A DNA stretch of 64,000 nt. Origin: Affinundibacterium fentianense (GTDB lineage Bacteria; Pseudomonadota; Gammaproteobacteria; Burkholderiales; Burkholderiaceae_D). The notes under the pieces are model-generated. The model saw nothing but the letters and a program-made list of their open reading frames with translations, did no database searches and had not been told where the DNA came from. Numbering within the stretch: the stretch's first letter is position 1; the number at the start of each line of letters is the position of its first letter. Shown here piece after piece: positions 36,452 to 45,633 of this stretch. The DNA lies in contig NZ_JAGSPJ010000006.1 in NCBI RefSeq assembly GCF_018139545.1, positions 1 through 64,000 on the forward strand. The letters are read 5' to 3'. The position numbers were made by a program, and so were the translations under genes.

Positions 36452-39286
36452 ATGGAATTGAATCTAAATAAGCGCCAGCAAAGTTCAGGCTTGAACCGTG
36501 CCGTGGTGAAATTGACGCCGATCGCGGCTGGTTGCGCGATGATGCTGGCTTTGAACTCCGGTGCAGCCTATGCACAACAAGCGGAGACAGCGAAAGAAGC
36601 AGCTAAGGCAGATGCAACGCAAGGCGTTGATACAGTTGTTGTGACAGGTATTCGTCGCGGTATCGAAGCGGCGATTTCTCTGAAGAAAAATTCGACTTCC
36701 ATCGTAGAAGCAATTTCTGCTGAAGATATCGGTAAATTGCCTGACTCTAGTGTTGCAGAGTCTATTGCGCGTTTGCCAGGCGTGACTGCGCAACGTAGCC
36801 GTTCTTCTGGTAAAGCTGCAGATATTAGTGTGCGTGGATTGTCGCCATCATTTAACGGTTCCTTGTTGAATGGTCGCGAACAAGCATCGACTGGTAACGC
36901 ACGTGCGCCTGAGTTTGATTTGTTCCCAGCAGAATTGATGGGTTCTGTTTTGATTTACAAAACACCTGATGCATCTTTGATTGGTCAAGGCTTGGCTGCA
37001 ACGATTGATTTGAATACCTTGAAACCATTGGACTTCGGTAAGCAAGTAATTTCCGCTGCTTATCGTAAGCAACGTACTGGTGTGAAAACCGCCTCTGAAG
37101 GTTCTGGTGATCGTTACTCTTTCTCCTATGTGGATCAATTCGCTGATCGCACAATCGGTTTGTCTTTAGGCTTCACTAAGTTTAAAGAAGATGGCGGCGC
37201 ACAACAAAGATTTAATACTTGGGGTGGTTGGTCTCCAGAAGTTGATTATAACGGTGCGAAAGTCAAAACCATCGGTGGCTTCGGTGCTGACACGGAAACC
37301 AGTAAGAGCGACCGTGACGGTGCATCGATGACTTTGCAGTTTAAGCCAAACAAAAACTTCAAATCGACAGTTGATGTATTTTACTCAGCGGGTAGCTCGA
37401 GTTTGAAGAAAACAGGTTTGGAAGGTGCCGTTGCGGGTTCCGCTGGCGGCTATGATCCAGATGGCGTATTGAGCAATGCAACGATCGTCAACGGCGTGGC
37501 AACTGCAGGGACGTTCAGCAACTATAAAGGTGTTGTGCGTAATCACAAAGAATCAGCGAAAGATAAATTTACTTCTATCGGCTGGAACAGTGATTTGAAA
37601 CTCGACGATTGGACATTGAATGCAGATTTGGCTTACTCCAAAGCCAAGAAAGATGCATCACGCTATGAAACAACCGCAGGTCAGCCAGGTGATGCGACCA
37701 ACCTCGCGTCGATCAGCTACACCGGTTTTAATGGTGGTAATTTTAATGATGTCAAATATACGACTAGTTTGAACTTTGGTGATCGTAATGTTGCGAAGTT
37801 GACAGACGTTGACGGTTGGGGTGGCGGCGTCAATTCGCCTCAGGCTGGTTATGTTGCGTTGCCGACTGTAGACGACAAAGTAACGAGTTTCCGTTTGAAT
37901 GCGAGTCGCAATGTTGATTTTGGTCCTATCGTTACCGCTCGTTTTGGTATCAACGGTACAGATCGTGAAAAAATTCGCGCAGGCCAAGAAGGTCGTTTGG
38001 TTGTTAAAGGTGCGAATGGCTATGCGACCGCGACAGTGCCGGGCACTGCAGTGGGTGTAGCTGGAACGACCGGTTTGCCGATTGTCTCATTTGATCCTGA
38101 AGGCTCATTAGGTTCAATCTATGAATTGGCGCGTTGGGTTGATGCTTCTGTGTTAGCGAAAGACTGGTCTGTACATGAAAAAGTGACGACAGCTTATGCG
38201 ATGGGCGATCTTGACGGTCAGATGCTCGGATTGAACTACCGCGGTAATGTCGGTTTGCAGTTCGTTCATACTGATCAATCTTCAACCGGTAACCAAGTTG
38301 ATTTGGCGAACTGCACAGGCATCACGGCAGCAACTTGTCCATCAAGTGTCGTGGGTGGTGGTACGAAGTACTCGAATATTCTGCCAAGTTTGAACGTATC
38401 CTATGAGTTGGGCAATGATCAGTTCTTCCGCGTTGGTTTAGCGAAAATCATGTCTCGTGCAAATATGGATGATATGCGTGCGAGCCAAGCATTCGGCGTG
38501 ACCACGCAAGGAAATAATCCGATTTTGACTGGTAGCGGTGGTAACCCAAATCTGAAGCCTTTCTTGGCGAAATCTTTGGATCTATCATACGAGAAGTATT
38601 TTGGTAACAAAGGTTATTTCAGTATCGCTGGATTCTATAAATCTTTAGATACCTACATCTATCGTTCGCCAACAACATTTGATTTTGCTCCTTATGTCAG
38701 TGCAAAAACGCCGTTGCCTTTGACTGGTGCGTACAAAGGTTCAACCGTTGGTTTGTTGACTTCACCACGTAATGGTGAAGGCGGCAATATCTCTGGTTTT
38801 GAAATGGCAATCAACGTGCCGTTCAATATGTTCTCATCTTACCTCGATGGCTTTGGTGCGATGTTGAATCACTCAGATACATCGAGCCAAATTACTTTGC
38901 CAGGCTTTGGCTTTAGCAACGTGGCAGTGAGCTCTTTGAACATTCCATTGCCAGGTTTGTCGAAGAAAGTCAGCAACTTGCGTCTGTACTACGAGAAAAA
39001 TGGCTTCCAAGTGGCTTGGGCTGCACGTAAGCGTTCTGATTTCTTGGGTCAAGTTAGCGACTATCAAGACAATATGCAGTTGACGATGGTGAAGGGTGAA
39101 ACGCTGGTTGATTTGCAAGCATCTTACGAATTCCAAACCGGCTGGTTGAAAGGTTTGTCTTTGTTGATTCAAGCGAATAACTGGAACAACACGCCATTCC
39201 AAGAGTACAACACAGATCCTAACGTGATTACGAATAAAGTGACTTACGGTAGAACCTATTTGTTCGGTGCAAACTACAAGTTCTAA
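36452..39286 (+). CDS. malA: TonB-dependent receptor, probable maltodextrin transporter (MalA-like)
   Basis: Outer-membrane transporter of 944 residues. The signal peptide ends at about residue 41 (AAYA). The TonB box is VDTVVVTG at 59-66. The plug carries IGKLPDSSVAESIARLPGVTAQRSRSSGKAADISVRGLSPSF-type sequence, typical of the large TonB receptors of Caulobacter and Xanthomonas sugar loci. The barrel ends in FGANYKF. GGAG lies 7 bases before the ATG. Paired AAAGCGCTTT sites upstream and amylase, alpha-glucosidase and maltose phosphorylase genes nearby point to maltose/maltodextrin. A strong terminator follows. Confidence 0.88.
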   Translation: MELNLNKRQQSSGLNRAVVKLTPIAAGCAMMLALNSGAAYAQQAETAKEAAKADATQGVDTVVVTGIRRGIEAAISLKKNSTSIVEAISAEDIGKLPDSSVAESIARLPGVTAQRSRSSGKAADISVRGLSPSFNGSLLNGREQASTGNARAPEFDLFPAELMGSVLIYKTPDASLIGQGLAATIDLNTLKPLDFGKQVISAAYRKQRTGVKTASEGSGDRYSFSYVDQFADRTIGLSLGFTKFKEDGGAQQRFNTWGGWSPEVDYNGAKVKTIGGFGADTETSKSDRDGASMTLQFKPNKNFKSTVDVFYSAGSSSLKKTGLEGAVAGSAGGYDPDGVLSNATIVNGVATAGTFSNYKGVVRNHKESAKDKFTSIGWNSDLKLDDWTLNADLAYSKAKKDASRYETTAGQPGDATNLASISYTGFNGGNFNDVKYTTSLNFGDRNVAKLTDVDGWGGGVNSPQAGYVALPTVDDKVTSFRLNASRNVDFGPIVTARFGINGTDREKIRAGQEGRLVVKGANGYATATVPGTAVGVAGTTGLPIVSFDPEGSLGSIYELARWVDASVLAKDWSVHEKVTTAYAMGDLDGQMLGLNYRGNVGLQFVHTDQSSTGNQVDLANCTGITAATCPSSVVGGGTKYSNILPSLNVSYELGNDQFFRVGLAKIMSRANMDDMRASQAFGVTTQGNNPILTGSGGNPNLKPFLAKSLDLSYEKYFGNKGYFSIAGFYKSLDTYIYRSPTTFDFAPYVSAKTPLPLTGAYKGSTVGLLTSPRNGEGGNISGFEMAINVPFNMFSSYLDGFGAMLNHSDTSSQITLPGFGFSNVAVSSLNIPLPGLSKKVSNLRLYYEKNGFQVAWAARKRSDFLGQVSDYQDNMQLTMVKGETLVDLQASYEFQTGWLKGLSLLIQANNWNNTPFQEYNTDPNVITNKVTYGRTYLFGANYKF

Positions 39287-39298
39287 TCTGAACTAAGT

Positions 39299-39335
39299 AA
39301 AGACCCCTGCGCGGCATGGCAGGGGTCTTTTTTTT
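39299..39335 (+). terminator. Rho-independent terminator of malA
   Basis: AAAGACCCCTGC (39299-39310) and GCAGGGGTCTTT (39319-39330) form a perfect 12-bp stem with an 8-base loop, followed by T to 39335. It separates the receptor transcript from the halogenase-like gene. Confidence 0.92.
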
Positions 39336-39565
39336 GCCTGCAAATGCAGTGCGGGTTTGCTTGAGCATCGAAATGATTGCTAGTTTTTATTAGTGATGTT
39401 GTTTGCAAATCGGCTTAAGTTTCGAGATTGAATTGAAAATGTGGGGTGATCTAACGCGCTCGGCTACACTGCTACTATTGCGGTGATCGTGTACTTCGAA
39501 GCCCACAATATGGCTTTGATATACCCACCATTTTCAATTCATTCTTTCTGATGTGAGAACGCATA

Positions 39566-41077
39566 ATGAATACTAATTTGATTAGAGATGTCATCATTGT
39601 TGGTGGCGGTACATCCGGCTGGATGACGGCCGCCGCTTTAGCTCGTACCTTACAAGGGCAATACAATATTCGCCTTGTTGAATCGGATGAAATTGGGATA
39701 GTTGGCGTCGGTGAGGCAACAATTCCGATGATACAGCGCTTCAATCACGTACTTGGAATTGACGAGAATGATTTTCTGCGGGAGACCCAAGGCACATTCA
39801 AATTGGGTATTGAATTTGTAAATTGGGGCAAGCTGGGTGACCGCTATATGCATGGCTTTGGCACGATAGGTCAAGATACTTATACCGTCCGATTTGATCA
39901 GTACTGGCAAAAATATAATCAACAAGGAAAAGTCGCAAAACTGGAAGAATATTCCATCACGCGTATGGCGGCAAAGGCGAATAAATTCATGCCAGCGAAT
40001 CGCGAAGTAGAAAATTCACCATTAAATCAGATCGCCCATGCCTACCATTTCGATGCTAGCCTTTACGCCAAATATTTACGGAAATATGCGGAGAAACTTG
40101 GCGTGATCCGCACCGAGGGAAAAATAACACGAGTGGTGCAGCGTGATACGGATGGTTTTGTCACGGGCTTAGTTTTGGAAGATGGAACGACGATAGACGG
40201 TGATTTGTTTATCGACTGTTCGGGTTTTCGCGGCCTGTTGATCGAGCAGACCTTGCACACTGGATATGAAGATTGGACACACTATTTACCCTGCGATCGT
40301 GCAATTGCCGTCCCATGTGAATCAGCACCAACACTATTGCCTTACACCCGTTCTACTGCGCATAAAGCTGGTTGGCAATGGCGTATTCCGCTTCAGCATC
40401 GAATTGGCAATGGCCATGTTTTTTGTAGCCAATTCATTAGCGAAGATGAAGCGACTGCGTGTCTATTGGCGAACCTTGATGGCAAACCTTTGGCCGATCC
40501 GCGTTTAATTAAATTTACGACGGGTATGCGTAAGCAAGCTTGGAATAAGAATGTGGTTGCGATCGGTTTAGCAGGGGGCTTCCTCGAACCCTTGGAGTCC
40601 ACCAGTATTCACCTGATTCAAACCGCAATCGCCCGTTTGATCCAATTTTTCCCTAGTCGAGAATTTAGTCAGATTGATATCAAAGAATACAACCGTCAAA
40701 GTCGATTTGAATTCGAGCGAATTCGGGATTTTGTGATTTTGCATTACAAGTTGAATCAACGCGATGACGCCGATTTTTGGAAAAACTGTGCTGCAATGGC
40801 AGTTCCTGATTCTTTAACACACAAGATGGAGATGTATCGGGCGAGTGGGCGACTCTTGCGTGTCGACGATGAGTTGTTCGCTGAAGTCGGTTGGTTGCAA
40901 GTTTTTGAGGGCCAAAATATGCCAGTAGAAGGCTATCACGCATTGGTCGACTTACAAACCGAAGTGGATACCTTGGAGTATCTTGAAAGTGTGCGAGATG
41001 TGATTAAAAAATGCGTCAATGTAATGCCAGATCATGCCGCGTATATTGCCAAGCATTGTGCGGCACCACGAAGCTAA
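39566..41077 (+). CDS. Flavin-dependent tryptophan halogenase-like protein
   Basis: FAD protein of 503 residues of the tryptophan halogenase superfamily. The dinucleotide motif GGGTSGWM is at 13-20. Lys79, in GTFKLGIEFVNWG, occupies the position of the catalytic Lys79 of PrnA. The halogenase signature WxWxIP is present as WQWRIP at 270-275, and FLEPLEST at 340-346 matches the segment holding the catalytic Glu. All active-site landmarks are thus intact. There is no signal peptide. It starts 230 bases after the malA terminator and is followed after 27 bases by an antiporter. Such genes sit beside sugar TonB receptors in Caulobacterales and Xanthomonadales; the substrate is unknown. Confidence 0.87.
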   Translation: MNTNLIRDVIIVGGGTSGWMTAAALARTLQGQYNIRLVESDEIGIVGVGEATIPMIQRFNHVLGIDENDFLRETQGTFKLGIEFVNWGKLGDRYMHGFGTIGQDTYTVRFDQYWQKYNQQGKVAKLEEYSITRMAAKANKFMPANREVENSPLNQIAHAYHFDASLYAKYLRKYAEKLGVIRTEGKITRVVQRDTDGFVTGLVLEDGTTIDGDLFIDCSGFRGLLIEQTLHTGYEDWTHYLPCDRAIAVPCESAPTLLPYTRSTAHKAGWQWRIPLQHRIGNGHVFCSQFISEDEATACLLANLDGKPLADPRLIKFTTGMRKQAWNKNVVAIGLAGGFLEPLESTSIHLIQTAIARLIQFFPSREFSQIDIKEYNRQSRFEFERIRDFVILHYKLNQRDDADFWKNCAAMAVPDSLTHKMEMYRASGRLLRVDDELFAEVGWLQVFEGQNMPVEGYHALVDLQTEVDTLEYLESVRDVIKKCVNVMPDHAAYIAKHCAAPRS

Positions 41078-41104
41078 TTTGAAAATCTCGACAAAGGTCT
41101 GGCA

Positions 41105-42307
41105 ATGATGAGTAATACGGAAATTTTTCTGATCGCAATGTTGGTGATTTTTACTTTGCCCTATTTGATTTGGCGGCTCGGAAGGACAGACTATTTCGCG
41201 CCTTTGGTGGTGGTGCAAATTATTACTGGCATTTTGCTAGGCCCCGGGGTTTTAGGGAATGCCTTGCCCGATGTCTATCAATTTGTATTCAACCCTGTCG
41301 TCGTACAAGGATTAAATGGAGTGGCATGGTGGGCTGTCATGCTATTTGTAATGATCGCCGGGATAGAGCTGGATCTGCGAAAAGCGTGGGAACACAAGCG
41401 CGAAAGCGGAATCACTGCAGGTCTTGCCTTGGGTGTGCCCTTGATGTTTGGAAGTGTCGTTGCTGTATTGATGTTGCCATTTCCAGGTTGGATGGGGCAA
41501 AAAGCATTGAGTTGGCAATTTGTCTTGGGAATCGGAATGTCTTGCGCGGTTACTGCTCTCCCAATTTTGATTTTACTGATGGAAAAATTGCAGATTCTGC
41601 GTGAACCCATGGGACAAAGAATTTTGCGTTACGCGAGTGTCGATGATATTGCGATCTGGGGTGTTTTGGCTTTGATTATGCTTGATTGGACTAGGGTTGG
41701 ACGACAAGCGATCTTTCTCGTGGTATTTGGTGTTGTTGCCTTTGGGTTTAGAAAATTGATGCAAGCGATCGAAGAAAAGGATCGTTGGTATGTCGCCTTA
41801 ATTTGGCTGGCACTTTGCTCGTTTGCCGCAGACTGGGCGGGATTGCATTTTATGGTAGGTGCCTTTTTAGCTGGCGCTGTGATGGATGCAGAATGGTTTA
41901 ATCAGGAGAAGATGGATTTGCTCCGGCACCATGTTTTGCTCGTTATGATGCCCGTATTTTTCTTGAGTACTGGTTTGAAAACCAACTGGACTCTAGGAGG
42001 TGTCGTTGTATTTTTCGTCGCAGCTGGTCTTTTGTTTGCCTCTATTAGTGGCAAGTGGCTCGGGATTCAAATTGCTGGACGTATATTGCAATGGCAACCT
42101 GGCGAAGCGAGCATCATTGCGTGGCTACTACAAACTAAAGCGCTCATTATGATTATTTTCGCCAATATTTTGCTAGACAAAGCAATCATCACCGATGCGA
42201 CATTCACCGCCTTGCTGTTAATGGCAATCGGCAGCACGATGTTGACAGTGCCAGTCGTACAACCAAAGTTAGCGCGGCTTCGTGAATTGATTAGCCGCAG
42301 TGCATAG
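41105..42307 (+). CDS. Cation:proton antiporter, CPA2 family
   Basis: Inner-membrane protein of 400 residues with 11-13 hydrophobic helices and the Na+/H+ exchanger domain. Visible family features are ITGILLGPGVLG near 40, an AGIELDLRKAW segment, and SVDDIAIWGVLAL carrying the conserved Asp-Asp of the ion site. FMVGAFLAGAVMD is also present. There is no C-terminal TrkA domain, so it is a short CPA2 member. It is 27 bases after the halogenase-like gene and 69 bases before the MFS carrier, suggesting one operon. Ion specificity (Na or K) cannot be read. Confidence 0.83.
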   Translation: MMSNTEIFLIAMLVIFTLPYLIWRLGRTDYFAPLVVVQIITGILLGPGVLGNALPDVYQFVFNPVVVQGLNGVAWWAVMLFVMIAGIELDLRKAWEHKRESGITAGLALGVPLMFGSVVAVLMLPFPGWMGQKALSWQFVLGIGMSCAVTALPILILLMEKLQILREPMGQRILRYASVDDIAIWGVLALIMLDWTRVGRQAIFLVVFGVVAFGFRKLMQAIEEKDRWYVALIWLALCSFAADWAGLHFMVGAFLAGAVMDAEWFNQEKMDLLRHHVLLVMMPVFFLSTGLKTNWTLGGVVVFFVAAGLLFASISGKWLGIQIAGRILQWQPGEASIIAWLLQTKALIMIIFANILLDKAIITDATFTALLLMAIGSTMLTVPVVQPKLARLRELISRSA

Positions 42308-42376
42308 AGCAAGAAGAATCGCGGCATGGCTGAATGTGCCTTGCCAATGAAACATAGAATTTTTGAGGGGACAACA

Positions 42377-43705
42377 ATGCAACAACTAGCAAAACCGCGC
42401 CTAACGTTCTGGCAAATTTGGCACATGAGCTTTGGCTTTTTTGGTATTCAATTTGGATTTGCACTGCAAAATACGAATACCAGCCGCATTTTCGCGACCC
42501 TAGGCGCGGACATCGACAGCTTATCGATACTTTGGCTAGCAGCACCGATTACGGGTCTCTTAGTACAACCGTTGATAGGATATTTGAGCGATAACACTTG
42601 GCATCCGACCTGGGGACGTCGACGCCCATTCTTTTTTGTTGGATCGGTCTTAGCATCCATCGCGATGTTTTTGATGCCTAACTCTAGCGTATTGTGGATG
42701 GCGGTCTTTGTGCTGTGGTTGATGGATGCGTCGATCAACGTATCGATGGAACCATTTCGGGCATTTGTTGGTGATAAATTGGATGCGAGTCAGCAGACCG
42801 GCGGGTTTGCAATGCAGACCTTTTTCATCGGTTGCGGTGGTGTGATTGCTTCCTTGTTGCCAACGATTTTTACCGACTATTTGGGCGTCAGCAATGTACC
42901 TGTGAATGGTGCGATTCCAGACACCGTGCGCTATTCGTTCTATGTCGGTGGAACTGTCTATTTCCTCGCTGTTTTATGGACCGTTTTACTGAGCAAGGAA
43001 GATGCTCCAGCCGATATGGATGCGTTTTTGGCAGAGCGTGCTGCGAACAAGGGCTTGGCGAATGCAGTGAAAGAGATCCTCGGCGGCTTTTTTAAAATGC
43101 CTAAGACGATGGTGCAATTGGCGATCGTGCAGTTTTTTACGTGGGTCGCCTTATTTGCGATGTGGGTCTACACCACACCATCGATTGCGCAGGGTGTATT
43201 TCATTCAAGCGACGCACAATCAAGTGCTTACCAAGAAGCAGGTAATTGGGTCGGTATTATGTTTGCGATGTATGGCGGTGTTTCCGCAATAGCCGCATTT
43301 TTGCTACCAATGTTGGCAAAAATTACTAGCCGTAAGATGGTGCATTTATTGTGTCTCACGATCGGTGGCCTCAGTCTCATTAGTATTTTCGCGATTACTA
43401 GTAAAGAAATGTTGTTGCTGCCGATGGTCGGTGTTGGAATCGCATGGGCTAGTGTTTTGACCATGCCCTATGCAATCCTAGCGGGTGCCTTACCAGCCAA
43501 CAAAATGGGTTACTACATGGGCTTATTCAATTTCTTCGTTGTGATTCCGCAGATCGTTGCGGGTGTGGTACTGGGAGCGATTTTGAAACATTTTTTCGCG
43601 AATCAATCGGTCAAAGTATTAATGCTCGGCGGCGCTTGTATGGTGCTGGCAGGTGTGTTGACTTTATTGGTGCAAGACAAGGTTGATCAGGTTAAAGCAC
43701 AGTAG
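42377..43705 (+). CDS. MFS sugar carrier, probable maltose/maltodextrin transporter
   Basis: SLC45/SUT-like carrier of 442 residues with about 12 helices. The ATG at 42377 has GAGGGG 6 bases upstream and aligns with the start of its paralogue; an earlier in-frame ATG at 42326 lacks a site. FWQIWHMSFGFFGIQFGFALQ and SDNTWHPTWGRRRPFFFVGSV match the sucrose-locus carrier at 31093 nearly position by position. Its place among amylase and alpha-glucosidase genes, as for Caulobacter MalY, suggests maltose or short maltodextrins as substrate. This is inference from context. Confidence 0.83.
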   Translation: MQQLAKPRLTFWQIWHMSFGFFGIQFGFALQNTNTSRIFATLGADIDSLSILWLAAPITGLLVQPLIGYLSDNTWHPTWGRRRPFFFVGSVLASIAMFLMPNSSVLWMAVFVLWLMDASINVSMEPFRAFVGDKLDASQQTGGFAMQTFFIGCGGVIASLLPTIFTDYLGVSNVPVNGAIPDTVRYSFYVGGTVYFLAVLWTVLLSKEDAPADMDAFLAERAANKGLANAVKEILGGFFKMPKTMVQLAIVQFFTWVALFAMWVYTTPSIAQGVFHSSDAQSSAYQEAGNWVGIMFAMYGGVSAIAAFLLPMLAKITSRKMVHLLCLTIGGLSLISIFAITSKEMLLLPMVGVGIAWASVLTMPYAILAGALPANKMGYYMGLFNFFVVIPQIVAGVVLGAILKHFFANQSVKVLMLGGACMVLAGVLTLLVQDKVDQVKAQ

Positions 43706-43923
43706 TACAACATGGATTGATTTTTCGACGTTGCTGCCGCACAGAAAGACCGAGAGTGGTTTGGAAGATGGAAATAGGTGCAAGACAGGAATCAGTTCAT
43801 AACGAAATCAGTTGGTGCTGACGCGTGGCATTCGGCACCGATTTCACCTTATCCGTGTGCGGAGCAAGCTTGAGCACAACAACACAAAAGTTGAAGCTCA
43901 CAATGAAAATAGAGGAAAGAACT

Positions 43924-45633
43924 ATGTTCCGCAAGACTTTGCTTAGTTTGTCGATTGCAATCGTGTTTTTTGGCTTCAGCAGTAGTGCTGCTGAACGTCA
44001 CAAACAAGTCAGTTCCCATCCATTCTTGTGGGAGAACGCAACTGTCTATTTCGTATTGACGGACCGATTCGTTAATTCTGATAAATCGAATGACTTGGCT
44101 TATGGTCGTCAAGCTGATGCGGCAGCGTTGCGTGGTTTCATGGGAGGTGATCTGAAGGGGATTACGGCCAAAATTAAGGACGGTTATTTTTCTCGATTAG
44201 GCGTTAATGCGCTTTGGCTCACGCCTCCGGTTGAACAAATTCATGCTGCTACCGATGAAGGTACCGGCAAATCTTATGGGTTTCATGGCTATTGGGCAAA
44301 AGATTTTACGAGCATCGATGCGAATTGGGGAACAGAAAAAGACTTGAATAATTTGATTGAGACTGCCCATCGACACGGTATTCGGATTTTGCTTGATGTG
44401 GTTCTGAATCATACGGGACCTGTAACTGAGTCCGATCCAGTGTGGCCAGCCGATTGGGTTAGAACGTCCCCCACTTGTGATTACCAGTCGGCAAACGGGG
44501 CAATGCAATGCACTCTCGTTAAAAATTTGCCTGACTTTTTGACCGAAAGTGATCAGCCCGTCGAGCTTCCGCCATTTTTGATTAAGAAGTGGAAACAAGA
44601 AGGTCGTTATCAACGTGAGGTTCAAGAGCTTGAGGCTTTTTTTGGCCGCACGGGTTATCCACGTGCTCCACGGTATTACTTAATAAAATGGCAGACGGAT
44701 TGGGTTCGCCGTCACGGAATAGATGGGTTTCGCGTTGACACCGTCAAACATGTGGAAGCGTCAGTTTGGAAGGAATTGAAGCAAGAAGCCAGTCTTGCTT
44801 TCGAGGAGTGGAAAAAGGCCAATCCGAATAAAAAGTTGAGTGATGACCCGTTCTTTATGACCGCTGAAGCATACAACTATCCGATTAGTGATGGTTTATT
44901 GTTTCGGATGGATGGTGGTTCTCGAATCAATTATTACGCCAACGGTTTCGACAGCATGATCAATTTTGGCTTCAAATCGGATGCAAATCTATCCTATGAG
45001 GCATTGTTTAGTCGTTACTCGCAGTATTTGCAGAAAGAACTACGTGGTTATTCCGTATTGAATTACATCAGTTCACATGATGATGGCAGTCCATTTGATC
45101 CAACGCGTCAACGTACGTTTGAATCGGCGACAAAGTTACTGTTAAGTCCTGGCTCGGCGCAAATTTATTATGGTGACGAAATTGCTCGCATGTTGAATAT
45201 CGATGAAGCGCAAGGTGATGCAAAATTACGTTCGATGATGGATTGGAGCGTCTTGCAAGGCCATAAACCCTTGCCTGAGATTCCGAAAAACTCACCGCCT
45301 CAAGTCTCTAAGTCTTATCGAGATTTGCTGATTCATTGGCAAAAACTAGGACAATTTCGACGAGCGCATATTGCAGTGGGAGCGGGTGTTCATCAACAAA
45401 TTTCTGCCACACCGTATATTTTTAAACGCCATTATCAAAAGGATGGTGTGAGCGATGCTGTGATTGCCGCACTGGATATAGAAATCGGTAAGGCCTTAAG
45501 CATTCCTATCGATGGGGTATTTCAAGACGGTGAAGTTGTGCGTGACTATTACACTGGAACAAAACATATCATCAAGAATGGCATGCTAGAAATGCATGCG
45601 ACGCATTCGATTATCTTATTGGGCAAGCCATGA
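43924..45633 (+). CDS. Periplasmic alpha-amylase family protein (GH13)
   Basis: Secreted GH13 enzyme of 569 residues. The ATG at 43924 is preferred: AGAGGAAAG precedes it and a clean signal peptide begins there (MFRKTLLSLSIAIVFFGFSSSAA). Catalytic residues are Asp272 in GFRVDTVKH, Glu315 in MTAEAYNY and the Asp pair 386-387 in SSHDDGS. The arrangement resembles MalS-type periplasmic amylases. No lipobox Cys is present, so it should be soluble in the periplasm. Its stop overlaps the GH31 start by 4 bases. It would cut maltodextrins that enter through the MalA-type receptor. Confidence 0.87.
   Translation: MFRKTLLSLSIAIVFFGFSSSAAERHKQVSSHPFLWENATVYFVLTDRFVNSDKSNDLAYGRQADAAALRGFMGGDLKGITAKIKDGYFSRLGVNALWLTPPVEQIHAATDEGTGKSYGFHGYWAKDFTSIDANWGTEKDLNNLIETAHRHGIRILLDVVLNHTGPVTESDPVWPADWVRTSPTCDYQSANGAMQCTLVKNLPDFLTESDQPVELPPFLIKKWKQEGRYQREVQELEAFFGRTGYPRAPRYYLIKWQTDWVRRHGIDGFRVDTVKHVEASVWKELKQEASLAFEEWKKANPNKKLSDDPFFMTAEAYNYPISDGLLFRMDGGSRINYYANGFDSMINFGFKSDANLSYEALFSRYSQYLQKELRGYSVLNYISSHDDGSPFDPTRQRTFESATKLLLSPGSAQIYYGDEIARMLNIDEAQGDAKLRSMMDWSVLQGHKPLPEIPKNSPPQVSKSYRDLLIHWQKLGQFRRAHIAVGAGVHQQISATPYIFKRHYQKDGVSDAVIAALDIEIGKALSIPIDGVFQDGEVVRDYYTGTKHIIKNGMLEMHATHSIILLGKP

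Noticed and set aside
39566..41077. Halogenase gene as part of an antibiotic biosynthesis cluster
   Set aside because: No carrier protein, synthase or tailoring genes are near. All neighbours are sugar transport and glycoside hydrolase genes.
41170..41604. 144-codon frame overlapping the antiporter gene in another frame
   Set aside because: It is rich in Cys and Arg from an out-of-frame reading of a membrane protein, and the antiporter frame is clearly real.
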